A stretch of 23,596 bases of DNA, taken from the NCBI GenBank assembly GCA_023259235.1, contig JAHFQQ010000007.1:1216-24811 (forward strand), in the 5' to 3' direction. Below are positions 8,833 through 16,146 of the stretch, one piece after another. The position numbers were made by a program, and so were the translations under genes. Each line of letters opens with the position of its first letter. The first letter of the stretch is position 1. The notes below the pieces were generated by a model. The model had not been told where the DNA came from. It searched no databases and was given only the letters and a program-made list of their open reading frames with translations. This stretch comes from Polaromonas sp. (lineage in GTDB: Bacteria; Pseudomonadota; Gammaproteobacteria; Burkholderiales; Burkholderiaceae_C).

Positions 8833-8862
8833 CGCCAAGGGGCCTTCAAAGGCCCCTTGGCG
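8833..8862 (+). other. Intercistronic stem-loop after nirS
   Basis: A perfect inverted repeat with arms CGCCAAGGGGCCTT and its complement, which can pair up to 14 bp (12 bp with a 6-nt loop). It starts 21 nt after the nirS stop and ends 15 nt before the cytochrome c ATG. There is no U-tract. It is probably a 3' mRNA stabiliser or partial terminator that raises nirS over the downstream genes. Confidence 0.65.
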
Positions 8863-8877
8863 CAACTGAAACAATAT

Positions 8878-9186
8878 ATGAAGACACTATTGGTTGCTGC
8901 CAGCGTTGCGTTGCTGGCGTTTGGCACACAGGCCGCCACACCGGAAGAAACCATGACCAAGGCCGGCTGCATGGCCTGCCATGCCAAGGACAAGAAATTG
9001 GTGGGGCCAGCGCTCAAGGATATTGCGAGCAAGTACAAAGGGCAGGACGTCACGGCCAAACTGATGGACAAGGTGCGCAAAGGCGGCTCTGGCGTCTTTG
9101 GCCCGATTCCCATGGCTCCCAACCCACCGGAAAAAATCAGCGACGCGGACCTCAAGGCGGCGGTGGGTTGGATCCTGCAGTTGTAA
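8878..9186 (+). CDS. nirM: Class I c-type cytochrome (c551/c552, nirM-like)
   Basis: Small periplasmic electron carrier, likely donor to NirS. The 102-aa precursor begins with a signal peptide (MKTLLVAASVALLAFGTQAA) and has CMACH (Cys31, Cys34, His35). Met79 in FGPIPMAPN is the distal ligand, followed by ISDADLKAAVGWIL, the usual c551 C-terminus. A TTG 21 nt upstream in the same frame (8857) would add residues before the signal peptide and lies inside the preceding hairpin, so the ATG is preferred. It directly follows nirS and overlaps the likely nirN start by 19 nt. The symbol rests on position and family; other small c551-type cytochromes are possible. Confidence 0.88.
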   Translation: MKTLLVAASVALLAFGTQAATPEETMTKAGCMACHAKDKKLVGPALKDIASKYKGQDVTAKLMDKVRKGGSGVFGPIPMAPNPPEKISDADLKAAVGWILQL

Positions 9187-10767
9187 AGCAGCGGATCTCA
9201 CGCCGCGCCGCGCTTTTCTTTGCAAGCTGCGCATTTGTCGTCGGTCCGGTAGCTGCGCAGCCAACGCACCAACCTGCGGGGGATCTGTACCGTCAGCATT
9301 GCGCGACATGCCACGGCGAGCAGCGGCTTGGCAGCACCGGCCCGGCGCTATTGCCAGAAAGCCTGGAGCGTCTGCACAAGGCCGAAGCAGAAAATGTCAT
9401 CGCCACGGGACGGGTGGCGACGCAAATGCCCGGCTTCGGCAATATCCTGTCGGTCGACACCATCGCATCACTCGTGCAATGGCTTTACACGCCGGTCAGC
9501 CCTGCTCCTGTGTGGGCCGATGCGGACATCCGGGCGTCGCGCACGGAACTATCAGGCGCCGGGAACCTGCCAGCCAGGCCCGCCTGGGATGCCGATCCGA
9601 TGAACCTGTTCGTCGTCATCGAAGCCGGCGACGATCCCGTTGCGCTGGTCGATGGCAACCGCTTTCAGATCATGCACCGCTTCGCAAGCCGCCATGCGCT
9701 GCATGGCGCGCCGAAATTCACGCCGGATGGACGCTACATATTCCTTGGTTCCCGTGACGGATGGATCACCAAATACGATCTGTGGAACCTCATCGTCGTC
9801 GCCGAGGTGCGCGCAGGGCTGAGCATGCGCAACGTGGCCATATCCGGAGACGGCCGCTGGGTCATGGCTGCCAACTCGCTGCCTCGCACGCTGGCGCTGT
9901 TCGATGCGGACCTGAATCTTGTGCGCAGTTACCCGGCGACCACACTGGACGGCAAAGCCAGCTCCCGGGTTTCGGCAGTGCACGGGGCCGCGCCACGGCA
10001 CAGCTTTGTCGTGACATTCACTGACATTGCGGAACTGTGGGAGATTTCCTACGATCCCAAGGCCGAGCCCATCTACGACGGCCTGGTGCATGACTACAAG
10101 ATGGGCGAAGCCATCGCCAAACCGGGCTATCTGGGTGTCCGGCGCACGCCGCTGGAGGAACCGTTGGGCGACTTCATCCTTGACGAGAGCTTTCGGCACG
10201 CGATCGGAACCGCCCGACCCAAAGGAAACGACGCGCCGCTGGCGCAGGTGATCAACCTGGATGTGCGGCGTCGCATTGCGAGTTTCCCCCCTGTCCGGCG
10301 CGCCACATCCGGGATCAGCCATCACGTTTGCCTGGAATGGCTCCGTAGTGCTGGCCATTTCCAATCGGGAGGACGGCACGGTGACCGTGCTGAACACGAA
10401 AACCTGGAAGGTCGTCAAGACTATCGCCACGGCCGGCGCGGGTTATTTCATGCGCAGCCACGAGCACTCGCCCTACGTATGGGCGGATTCCATGATGAGC
10501 ACGGCAGCCCGGGACACGCTCACGGTGATCGACAAGCGCACGCTTGAACCGGCAGCGCTGGTGCGTGTACCTGGCCATTCCCTGGCGCACATTGAATTCA
10601 CGAAAGACGGACGCTACGCCGTTGCCAGCCTGATGGAGACGGACGGAGCGATCATCGTCTATGACGCCACGACGCTGCAGGAAGTCAAACGCCTTTCGAT
10701 GAGAAAACCGATCGGCAAATACAACGTGTGGAACAGCCTCGGACGATCCGGTGGAGTGTTGCAGTAA
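9168..10767 (+). pseudogene. nirN: nirN (haem c/d1 dehydrogenase-like) with a +1 shift in a C6 run
   Basis: NirN is a periplasmic cytochrome c/d1 protein that in Pseudomonas completes haem d1 by oxidising dihydro-d1. The first frame starts at TTG 9168 (no in-frame ATG precedes the haem site). It encodes a signal peptide, CATCH (Cys45, Cys48, His49), Met87 in TQMPGF, and most of a d1-type propeller, up to VINLDVRRRIASFP near residue 374. From there the homologous sequence continues in the next frame as LSGAPHPGSAITFAWNG and ends MRKPIGKYNVWN, the family C-terminus. The switch is explained by one extra C in the C6 tract at 10286-10291. Removing it gives one 532-aa protein. Left uncorrected, the first frame runs on with unrelated residues to 10547. 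It could be a sequencing error, a real mutation, or a slippery tract. Confidence 0.85.
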
Positions 10768-10791
10768 GGTTATGTTGGACACCGGGCGCTC

Positions 10792-11490
10792 TTACCGGGC
10801 CCCGTAACTCGCCAGGCGTTCCGGGTCAATGATGCGAATATCGCGCTTGTCGATCTCAATCAGCTTTTCGGCCTCCAGTTCATGCAGCACCTTGGAGAAA
10901 TATTCAGGGGTCAATGACAGGCGCGAGGCAATTGTGGCCTTGCTCACCGGTAGTGATACCGTGAGAACCCCGTCCCCAGCGCCGTCTTCAATCTGAAGTT
11001 CCCGCAATAGATACCCGATCACACGCTGAATGCCGCTATGCAAAGCGCCAGACTCTATATCGTTCACCAGTCCATGCAGCCGCCGCGAAATGCCTGCCAG
11101 CATGCGAAGCGAAAACCGGGGATCGCTTTCAATTTCTGCCAACATGGACTGCTTGCTCACGCCCAGCAGCAACGTGCTGGTCAATGCCTGGGCGCTCAGG
11201 ATGTAGGGTTTGCCGGTAAACATCAAGGCCTCGGCGAAGCTGTGGCCTGGCCCCACCAGTTCAATCACCTTTTCCTGCCCCGCCGGGGAGGTCGCAAAGA
11301 GCTTGACCTGGCCGGTCACGACCACGTGGAATTCCTCGCAAGGCTCTCCAACCCGGAAAACGATGTCACTCCGCATCAGGCGGCGCATCTGGCAACCCTG
11401 GGCCACACGGCTCAATTCCGTAGGCGACAGGTCGTTGAACAAAGGCAGCACCGCCAAAAACCGCGGGATATTGAATTCATCGACATTCAT
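10792..11490 (-). CDS. dnr: Crp/Fnr-family regulator, Dnr/NnrR-like
   Basis: Transcription factor of the Crp/Fnr superfamily. The 232-aa protein has an N-terminal cyclic-nucleotide-type beta-roll (about residues 15-125), a long dimer helix (about 126-160) and a winged helix (about 172-225). It lacks the N-terminal cysteine cluster of FNR, having only Cys33 and Cys51, so it should not be a [4Fe-4S] oxygen sensor. NO-responsive Dnr/NnrR regulators share this property. The recognition helix reads LTPEYFSKVLHEL with Glu196, Ser199 and Lys200, where FNR has Glu, Ser, Arg. I chose ATG 11490 over an upstream start at 11574 because the family N-terminus begins there. It is convergent with nirN and divergent from the HCO cluster, and FNR-type sites lie before both units. 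Confidence 0.85.
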   Translation of the reverse strand: MNVDEFNIPRFLAVLPLFNDLSPTELSRVAQGCQMRRLMRSDIVFRVGEPCEEFHVVVTGQVKLFATSPAGQEKVIELVGPGHSFAEALMFTGKPYILSAQALTSTLLLGVSKQSMLAEIESDPRFSLRMLAGISRRLHGLVNDIESGALHSGIQRVIGYLLRELQIEDGAGDGVLTVSLPVSKATIASRLSLTPEYFSKVLHELEAEKLIEIDKRDIRIIDPERLASYGAR

Positions 11491-11576
11491 GGGGATAGGA
11501 TTTCGTCTTGTAGGCACCCGTCGGGAAGGTGACCAGATTGTAGGAAAAAGGGTTGAGCCGACTTTCGTGCGCATTC

Positions 11577-11590
11577 TTGAAGTTGTTCAA
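11577..11590 (+). promoter_or_regulatory. FNR/Dnr-type site upstream of the HCO cluster
   Basis: TTGAAGTTGTTCAA is a perfect TTGA-N6-TCAA palindrome in the 202-nt gap (11491-11692) between the divergent dnr gene and the HCO cluster. It could also serve dnr autoregulation. Confidence 0.75.
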
Positions 11591-11612
11591 GGAATCAGTC
11601 CGGAGAGCAGAC

Positions 11613-11618
11613 TATGCT
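11613..11618 (+). promoter_or_regulatory. -10 element of the HCO cluster promoter
   Basis: TATGCT (four of six to TATAAT) stands exactly where a class II activator site centred at -41.5 would place it, the same geometry as at nirS. It predicts a start near 11625 and a 68-nt leader before the first gene. Confidence 0.55.
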
Positions 11619-11692
11619 TGCAGAATACTGCATATGACGCCGCCAAGCGCCGGACACCCGTTCGGCGGTGGGGTTTTACCTGAGGAAACGAT

Positions 11693-11878
11693 ATGTCACA
11701 ACCCGATCCAAATCATGCCTCGTCACACCCTGCGGACGATCCCAACGAACCCGTGCCGTTCATTCAACAACTGCTTGACAACCCGTTCCTGCTGTTGTTT
11801 CTTGGCGTCATGATTCCCATGATCGTTTACTCTCTTTGGGGCGTGATCGACATCCTGACCGTGCCACTCGCCAAGTAG
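11693..11878 (+). CDS. Small single-pass membrane protein, first gene of the HCO cluster
   Basis: A 61-residue protein with a polar, acidic N-terminus (MSQPDPNHASSHPADDPNEP) and one hydrophobic segment at about 30-55 (LLLFLGVMIPMIVYSLWGVI). It has a good ribosome-binding site (GAGGAAA, 4 nt before the ATG) and lies 49 nt before the subunit II gene, so it is very likely a real gene. I do not recognise a family. Small one-helix proteins are common accessory subunits of heme-copper oxidoreductases, so a structural or assembly role in the complex is a reasonable inference. Confidence 0.75.
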   Translation: MSQPDPNHASSHPADDPNEPVPFIQQLLDNPFLLLFLGVMIPMIVYSLWGVIDILTVPLAK

Positions 11879-11927
11879 ACATCAACCGACCAAGCGAAAT
11901 CACCAATAAAACCGAGGAGAAAAGCAT

Positions 11928-12467
11928 ATGAGCGCAATCTTGCCGCCGGCAGAACGGCTGTGGTGGAAACACCCACTTGATCGGGTGGAGGGCACTTGGA
12001 TCGTGATCGCCCTGATCTGGTGCCTGACCATGTTCGCCATGATGGTTGGCTGGCATATCTACGGCAAGCAGAATCTGTCCACCGAGACCTACAGGACCAC
12101 GCCGGAGCAGTACTCCAAAAAGGCCCAGGCAATGGTTGACAAATACACGGTGCGCACTGAAACCGACCAAAAGATCCCCGTGGTGGCGCCTCCTGCCGGT
12201 AGCGACGTCTATCTGACCGCCCGTCTGTGGAGCTTCTGGCCGATTCTTGAACTTCAAAACAACAAGACCTACCGCCTTCATCTCACTTCGATGGACTACA
12301 ACCATGGTTTTTCGCTCCAGCCGGTCAATATCAACATCCAGATCGTTCCGGGGTTCGAGCATGTGATAAATATCACACCCAACAAGGCAGGGACCTATAC
12401 GGTTCTGTGTAATGAATTTTGCGGTATCGGCCATCACACGATGGTGAGTCGCATTTACGTGAAATAA
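11928..12467 (+). CDS. Heme-copper oxidoreductase subunit II with CuA site
   Basis: Electron-entry subunit of a heme-copper complex. The 179-aa protein has one membrane helix (about residues 23-43) and a periplasmic cupredoxin domain. CuA ligands are complete: His116 in DYNHGFS, and CNEFCGIGHHTM supplying Cys141, Glu143, Cys145, His149 and Met152. It is shorter than a mitochondrial-type subunit II and has one helix, like the ba3-type. There is a strong Shine-Dalgarno (GAGGAGA). It lies 10 nt before the catalytic subunit gene. A CuA site means electrons probably come from a soluble cytochrome c or cupredoxin; the nirM product is a candidate donor. Whether the complex reduces O2 or NO is discussed under the next gene. 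Confidence 0.92.
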   Translation: MSAILPPAERLWWKHPLDRVEGTWIVIALIWCLTMFAMMVGWHIYGKQNLSTETYRTTPEQYSKKAQAMVDKYTVRTETDQKIPVVAPPAGSDVYLTARLWSFWPILELQNNKTYRLHLTSMDYNHGFSLQPVNINIQIVPGFEHVINITPNKAGTYTVLCNEFCGIGHHTMVSRIYVK

Positions 12468-12477
12468 GGAGGCGTAA

Positions 12478-14181
12478 ATGACTGCCATCACTACTTCTTA
12501 CCGCACTTGCCCGCGTTCGGGGCTGCAGTTCGAATCACAAGCTGAAAAATTGATGATCGCCAATGCCGTCACGGCGGTGGTTGCGCTGCTGGTCGGCGGC
12601 ATCCTCGCGATCGGAGTCGTGCTGACGCGCTGGCCCGAAGTGCACTGGCTGGCTGCCGACACGTTCTACATGGTACTGACCGCGCATGGCATCGACATGC
12701 TGATCTACTGGATGATCTTCTTCGAAGTCGCGGTACTGTACTTTTGCTCCTCCACGCTATTGCGCTGCCGCATCGCCACGCCAAAAGTTGCGTGGGTGGC
12801 TTTTGCGCTGATGTTGATTGGCGCAGTTGTGAATAACTACGCCGTATTCAAGGGTAGTTCAAGCGTCATGATGACCTCGTACGTACCGATGATGGCAGAG
12901 CCCGCGTTCTATCTGGGGCTGATCCTGTTTGCAGTCGGCGCGCTGATTGCCTGTTTTGTGTTTTTCGGCACACTGGTCATTGCCAAACGCGACAAAACTT
13001 ATCAGGGCTCGGTGCCACTGGTGACTTTCGGTGCCGTCGTTGCCGCCATCATTGCGGTGTTCACCATCGTCTCTGGCGCAATCATTCTCATCCCGACTTT
13101 TTTCATGTCAATCGGATGGGTCAAGTCGGTTGATCCCCTGGTGTATCGCACCATCTGGTGGGCGTTTGGCCACTCGTCGCAGCAGATCAACGTCGCCGCG
13201 CACATTTCCATCTGGTACGCAGTGGCTGCCATCGCTTTTGGTGCCAAGCCCATGTCGGAGCGCGTGAGTCGCGGGGCTTTCCTGCTATACATCCTGTTTC
13301 TGCAATTGGCCAGTGCGCATCACCTGCTATCCGACCCCGGTGTCGGCACGGCCTGGAAAGTGGTCAACACCAGCTACTTCATGTATTTTGCCGTGCTGGC
13401 CTCGATGATCCACGGCCTGACCATTCCGGGCGCCATTGAAGTCGCGCAACGCAAAAAGGGGTTCAACAATGGCCTGTTCGAATGGCTGCGCAAGGCGCCA
13501 TGGGGCAATCCAACGTTTTCAGGCATGTTCATCTCGCTGATCGGCTTTGGCTTCCTCGGCGGCATTTCCGGCGTGATGATGGGCACCGAGCAGCTCAACA
13601 TGATCATTCACAACACCGTCTACGTGCCGGGTCACTTCCACGCCACGGTGGTGGTTGGCACCTCGCTGACATTCATGGCATTCACCTATTTCCTGATTCC
13701 GGTGCTGTTCAAGCGCGAAATGATCAATCCGGGTCTGGCCAAAATCCAGCCTTATTTGTACGGTTTCTCGATGTATTTCTTCTGTCTGGTGATGATGGGC
13801 GCCGGCACGCTTGGTGTCCCGCGGCGCCATTGGGACCTGAGCTTCAGCGGTGCGGCAATGGCTTATGAGTGGCCAGGCGCAGCTTACCTGCTGATGGGAC
13901 TGGTCGGGATCGCCGGCGTCTCGGCCATTGCGGGTGGCGCCATTTATATTTATGTCACCGTCGGATCGATCCTGTGGGGACGAAAGCTTGACGCCGGCAG
14001 CAAGAGCGCCAGGTTCACTCCAATACCACCCACGGCACCTTCGGCAGTGGCGCAGTCCTACGGATCCGCCGGATTCGCAGCACCGGGCACGTTTGTGTTG
14101 GCAATGGTGTTCCTTGTTGCTTTCGTCTTGTACTATTTCATTAACTGGAAATACTTGTCTCAGGTCTGGGGCTTGAGTTAA
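12478..14181 (+). CDS. Heme-copper oxidoreductase subunit I lacking the active-site tyrosine; candidate NO reductase
   Basis: A 567-aa polytopic protein (about 13-14 helices) of the HCO superfamily. The six metal-ligand histidines are present: His70 (TAHGIDM) and His388 for the low-spin haem, His386 (GHFHA) for the high-spin haem, and His232, His281 and His282 for the second metal. The helix-VI motif is GHSSQQ, so the position of the tyrosine cross-linked in A/B-type oxidases (H+4) is Gln236. The helix-VII tyrosine position of cbb3 enzymes (six before HH) is Leu. Classical NOR has Glu at H+4, so this is not norB. From memory, a Gln there is reported for the eNOR group of NO reductases. It has an AAGGAGG ribosome-binding site and is adjacent to a CuA subunit. 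Identity as an HCO is firm; the NO-reductase function is inferred from the residues and from nirS being nearby. Confidence 0.85.
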   Translation: MTAITTSYRTCPRSGLQFESQAEKLMIANAVTAVVALLVGGILAIGVVLTRWPEVHWLAADTFYMVLTAHGIDMLIYWMIFFEVAVLYFCSSTLLRCRIATPKVAWVAFALMLIGAVVNNYAVFKGSSSVMMTSYVPMMAEPAFYLGLILFAVGALIACFVFFGTLVIAKRDKTYQGSVPLVTFGAVVAAIIAVFTIVSGAIILIPTFFMSIGWVKSVDPLVYRTIWWAFGHSSQQINVAAHISIWYAVAAIAFGAKPMSERVSRGAFLLYILFLQLASAHHLLSDPGVGTAWKVVNTSYFMYFAVLASMIHGLTIPGAIEVAQRKKGFNNGLFEWLRKAPWGNPTFSGMFISLIGFGFLGGISGVMMGTEQLNMIIHNTVYVPGHFHATVVVGTSLTFMAFTYFLIPVLFKREMINPGLAKIQPYLYGFSMYFFCLVMMGAGTLGVPRRHWDLSFSGAAMAYEWPGAAYLLMGLVGIAGVSAIAGGAIYIYVTVGSILWGRKLDAGSKSARFTPIPPTAPSAVAQSYGSAGFAAPGTFVLAMVFLVAFVLYYFINWKYLSQVWGLS

Positions 14182-14189
14182 TCCGGCGA

Positions 14190-14221
14190 AGCGATGCGCG
14201 GGCAGTAATCCGCGCATCGCT
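14190..14221 (+). other. Intercistronic stem-loop after the first HCO subunit I
   Basis: A perfect 12-bp inverted repeat (arms AGCGATGCGCGG and its complement) with an 8-nt loop, 8 nt after the stop of the catalytic subunit gene. There is no U-run. It is placed like the hairpin after nirS and may stabilise the upstream message or attenuate transcription into ctaB. Confidence 0.65.
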
Positions 14222-14258
14222 GTATGCTGCGTTCTCGCGCCGCAAGGAAAACCAAACG

Positions 14259-15152
14259 ATGAACGAGAAATCAGCCAGCACACGAACAGTCATGCGCACC
14301 GCCCGCGATATCGTCGGGTTGTTCAAGCTTCGCATCGGCTTCATGATCATGCTTACTGCCCTGGTCGGTCTGGCGGTCACGTCAGGCCCTTCACTGGGAT
14401 GGCCGAAGTTGCTGACGCTGGCGCTCGCAGTGCTGGTGTCTTCGGCCAGTGCCGGTGCCTTCAACCAGTACCATGAACACGAAAGCGATCGCTTGATGGC
14501 CCGCACCCGCGGTCGCGCCTTTGTCACCGGGGCGCTGCCGCATACGCCTGCGTGGCTGCTGCTGATGGCAGTGATGCTGATCGTCGCGGTTGCAACCACC
14601 GCATGGGTTCTCAATCCGGTATCGGCTGCCTTTGTTTTTCTTGGCGCATTTTTTTACGCCATCGTTTACACAGTATGGCTCAAACGTCGCAGCTGGCTCA
14701 ATATTGTGGTCGGCGGTCTGGCAGGCAGCTTTGCGGTATTGGCGGGGGCTGCGGCCGTCAATCCGCAACTTGGGGCTCTCCCGGTGTTGTTGGCCGTTGT
14801 CCTGTTTCTGTGGACGCCGCCGCATTTCTGGAGCCTCGCCATCGCCAACCAGGCCGAATACGCAGCTGCCGGAATACCGATGTTGCCGGTGGTAGTGGGT
14901 ATCGCGCGAGCGGCGCACGTAGTCTTTTGGAGCACAGTTGCCCTGGCTTTGACTGCATTGCTTCCGGGCCTGTTCGGTGCAGGACCTGTCTATCTTGCTG
15001 GTGCGTTCCTGGGCGGTGGTTATTTCGTTTACAAAGCGTGGCTATTGGCGCAGGCGCCTTCGCGCAATACGGCAATGGGGGCATTTTTCGCATCGCTGAT
15101 TCAGCTCAGCCTGCTACTTGTCGGTGCAACATTCGACAGTCTGTCGCTTTAA
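14259..15152 (+). CDS. ctaB: Protohaem IX farnesyltransferase (haem O synthase)
   Basis: UbiA-superfamily membrane prenyltransferase converting haem B to haem O. The 297-aa protein has eight to nine helices and the prenyl-diphosphate-binding region NQYHEHESDRLMARTRGRAF from Asn69, a form of the family N-x3-D/E-x3-D...RT motif. YTVWLKRRSWLN and LWTPPHFWSLAI follow in the usual order. An AAGGAAAA stretch precedes the ATG by about 8 nt. Its place directly after the HCO subunits suggests the enzyme carries a haem O or haem A at the high-spin or low-spin site, unlike classical cNOR/qNOR, which use haem B only. Confidence 0.93.
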   Translation: MNEKSASTRTVMRTARDIVGLFKLRIGFMIMLTALVGLAVTSGPSLGWPKLLTLALAVLVSSASAGAFNQYHEHESDRLMARTRGRAFVTGALPHTPAWLLLMAVMLIVAVATTAWVLNPVSAAFVFLGAFFYAIVYTVWLKRRSWLNIVVGGLAGSFAVLAGAAAVNPQLGALPVLLAVVLFLWTPPHFWSLAIANQAEYAAAGIPMLPVVVGIARAAHVVFWSTVALALTALLPGLFGAGPVYLAGAFLGGGYFVYKAWLLAQAPSRNTAMGAFFASLIQLSLLLVGATFDSLSL

Positions 15153-15175
15153 TCCAAGCTGCCCGGATAGTTGCC

Positions 15176-16144
15176 ATGCCTGACCTCATCAACACGCCGC
15201 GTGCGGCGGTGTACTCCATGGCACTGAACTTGGTGCTGGGCATGGCGCTTGCCGCCTTTGGTACCGGCCAGGTGTTCGCTGCAGCAGGTACCGAGGTGAC
15301 GACGGCCATCGCCGACTCTGTCGATCTGGATCAGGCTGCTGCATTACGTCTGAGCCAGTCTGTGGTTGGCAAAACAGTACGCGATTTCACGCTGCAGGAT
15401 CGCGAAGGTCGGCCTGTCCGCCTGTCAAGCTACCGCGGCAAGCCGTTGCTGGTAAGCTTTATCTACACCGGTTGTTTCCAGGTTTGCCCCGTGACGACAC
15501 GCGCCCTGCAAAGCGCCATCGAGACTGGCCGGAGCGTGTTCGGTACGCGTCAGTTCAATGTCGTCAGCATCGGTTTTAACCAGCCCGCTGACTCGCCCCA
15601 ATCCCTCCAGTCGTTTGCCCGCCAGTATGGAATCGATGCACCAAACTGGGATTTTCTCAGTCCGGACGCGTCAATCGTCGCACCACTCACACGTGAATTC
15701 GGTTTTAGTTACCAGGCGACGCCAGCCGGTTTTGATCATGTGCTTCAGGTGACGCTACTCGACGCCGAAGGGCGCATTTATCGGCAGATTTACGGTGCAG
15801 AACCCAGCGCGGAGGCCATTGGTCAACCGCTCAGGCAATTGCTCAACAGCACGCCGGTTTCGCAGCAGCTGCGACTGGATGACCTGATTGATCGGGTGCG
15901 CATCCTGTGCACCTTCTATGACCCCACGACCGGTCAGTATCGCGTCAAATACGATTTGCTCCTTGAAGTGGCGGGCGGAGTGACATTCGCGCTGGCGATG
16001 ATCTGGTTCTTCCTTGCCGAGTGGCGAACACAGAGGCTCGCGCGTCGCAAACAGTCCCTGCAGACGAGATCCCGCGCGCGTGCCATCAATTCCCTTTCAG
16101 TCAACGTTGATATCGATCATTCCGCCGATACACACGCGCTGTAG
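15176..16144 (+). CDS. SCO1/SenC-family copper chaperone with a C-terminal membrane helix
   Basis: Thioredoxin-fold protein that delivers copper or reduces cysteines for the CuA centre. The 322-aa product has an N-terminal signal/anchor (about 12-36), then the SCO domain with CFQVCP (Cys100, Cys104) and the distal copper ligand His188 (FDHVLQ). A second membrane helix lies at about 262-283, followed by a basic tail. The extra helix is not typical of SCO1. The same reading frame is open far upstream (from 14552) inside ctaB, but that part is a shadow; the ATG at 15176 lies 23 nt after the ctaB stop. A SCO protein fits the CuA subunit II two genes upstream. Confidence 0.9.
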   Translation: MPDLINTPRAAVYSMALNLVLGMALAAFGTGQVFAAAGTEVTTAIADSVDLDQAAALRLSQSVVGKTVRDFTLQDREGRPVRLSSYRGKPLLVSFIYTGCFQVCPVTTRALQSAIETGRSVFGTRQFNVVSIGFNQPADSPQSLQSFARQYGIDAPNWDFLSPDASIVAPLTREFGFSYQATPAGFDHVLQVTLLDAEGRIYRQIYGAEPSAEAIGQPLRQLLNSTPVSQQLRLDDLIDRVRILCTFYDPTTGQYRVKYDLLLEVAGGVTFALAMIWFFLAEWRTQRLARRKQSLQTRSRARAINSLSVNVDIDHSADTHAL

Positions 16145-16146
16145 CA

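Noticed and set aside
8857..8877. N-terminal extension of the nirM-like cytochrome from a TTG
   Set aside because: It would precede the signal peptide with seven residues and starts inside the intercistronic hairpin; ATG 8878 gives a normal precursor.
12478..14181. Naming this gene as an ordinary cbb3 or aa3 cytochrome oxidase subunit I
   Set aside because: The active-site tyrosine is absent at both known positions, and the CuA subunit II excludes cbb3. A firm oxidase name would mislead.
12478..14181. Naming this gene norB
   Set aside because: norB enzymes have Glu at the H+4 position and a norC or quinol-oxidase-type partner, neither of which is seen.
13519..14283. 254-aa minus-strand frame opposite the first HCO gene
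   Set aside because: It is an antisense shadow with atypical His/Arg/Gln-rich composition and no recognised motif.
14552..15175. N-terminal extension of the SCO reading frame
   Set aside because: It runs through ctaB in another frame and has no similarity to SCO; ATG 15176 is followed by a proper membrane anchor.
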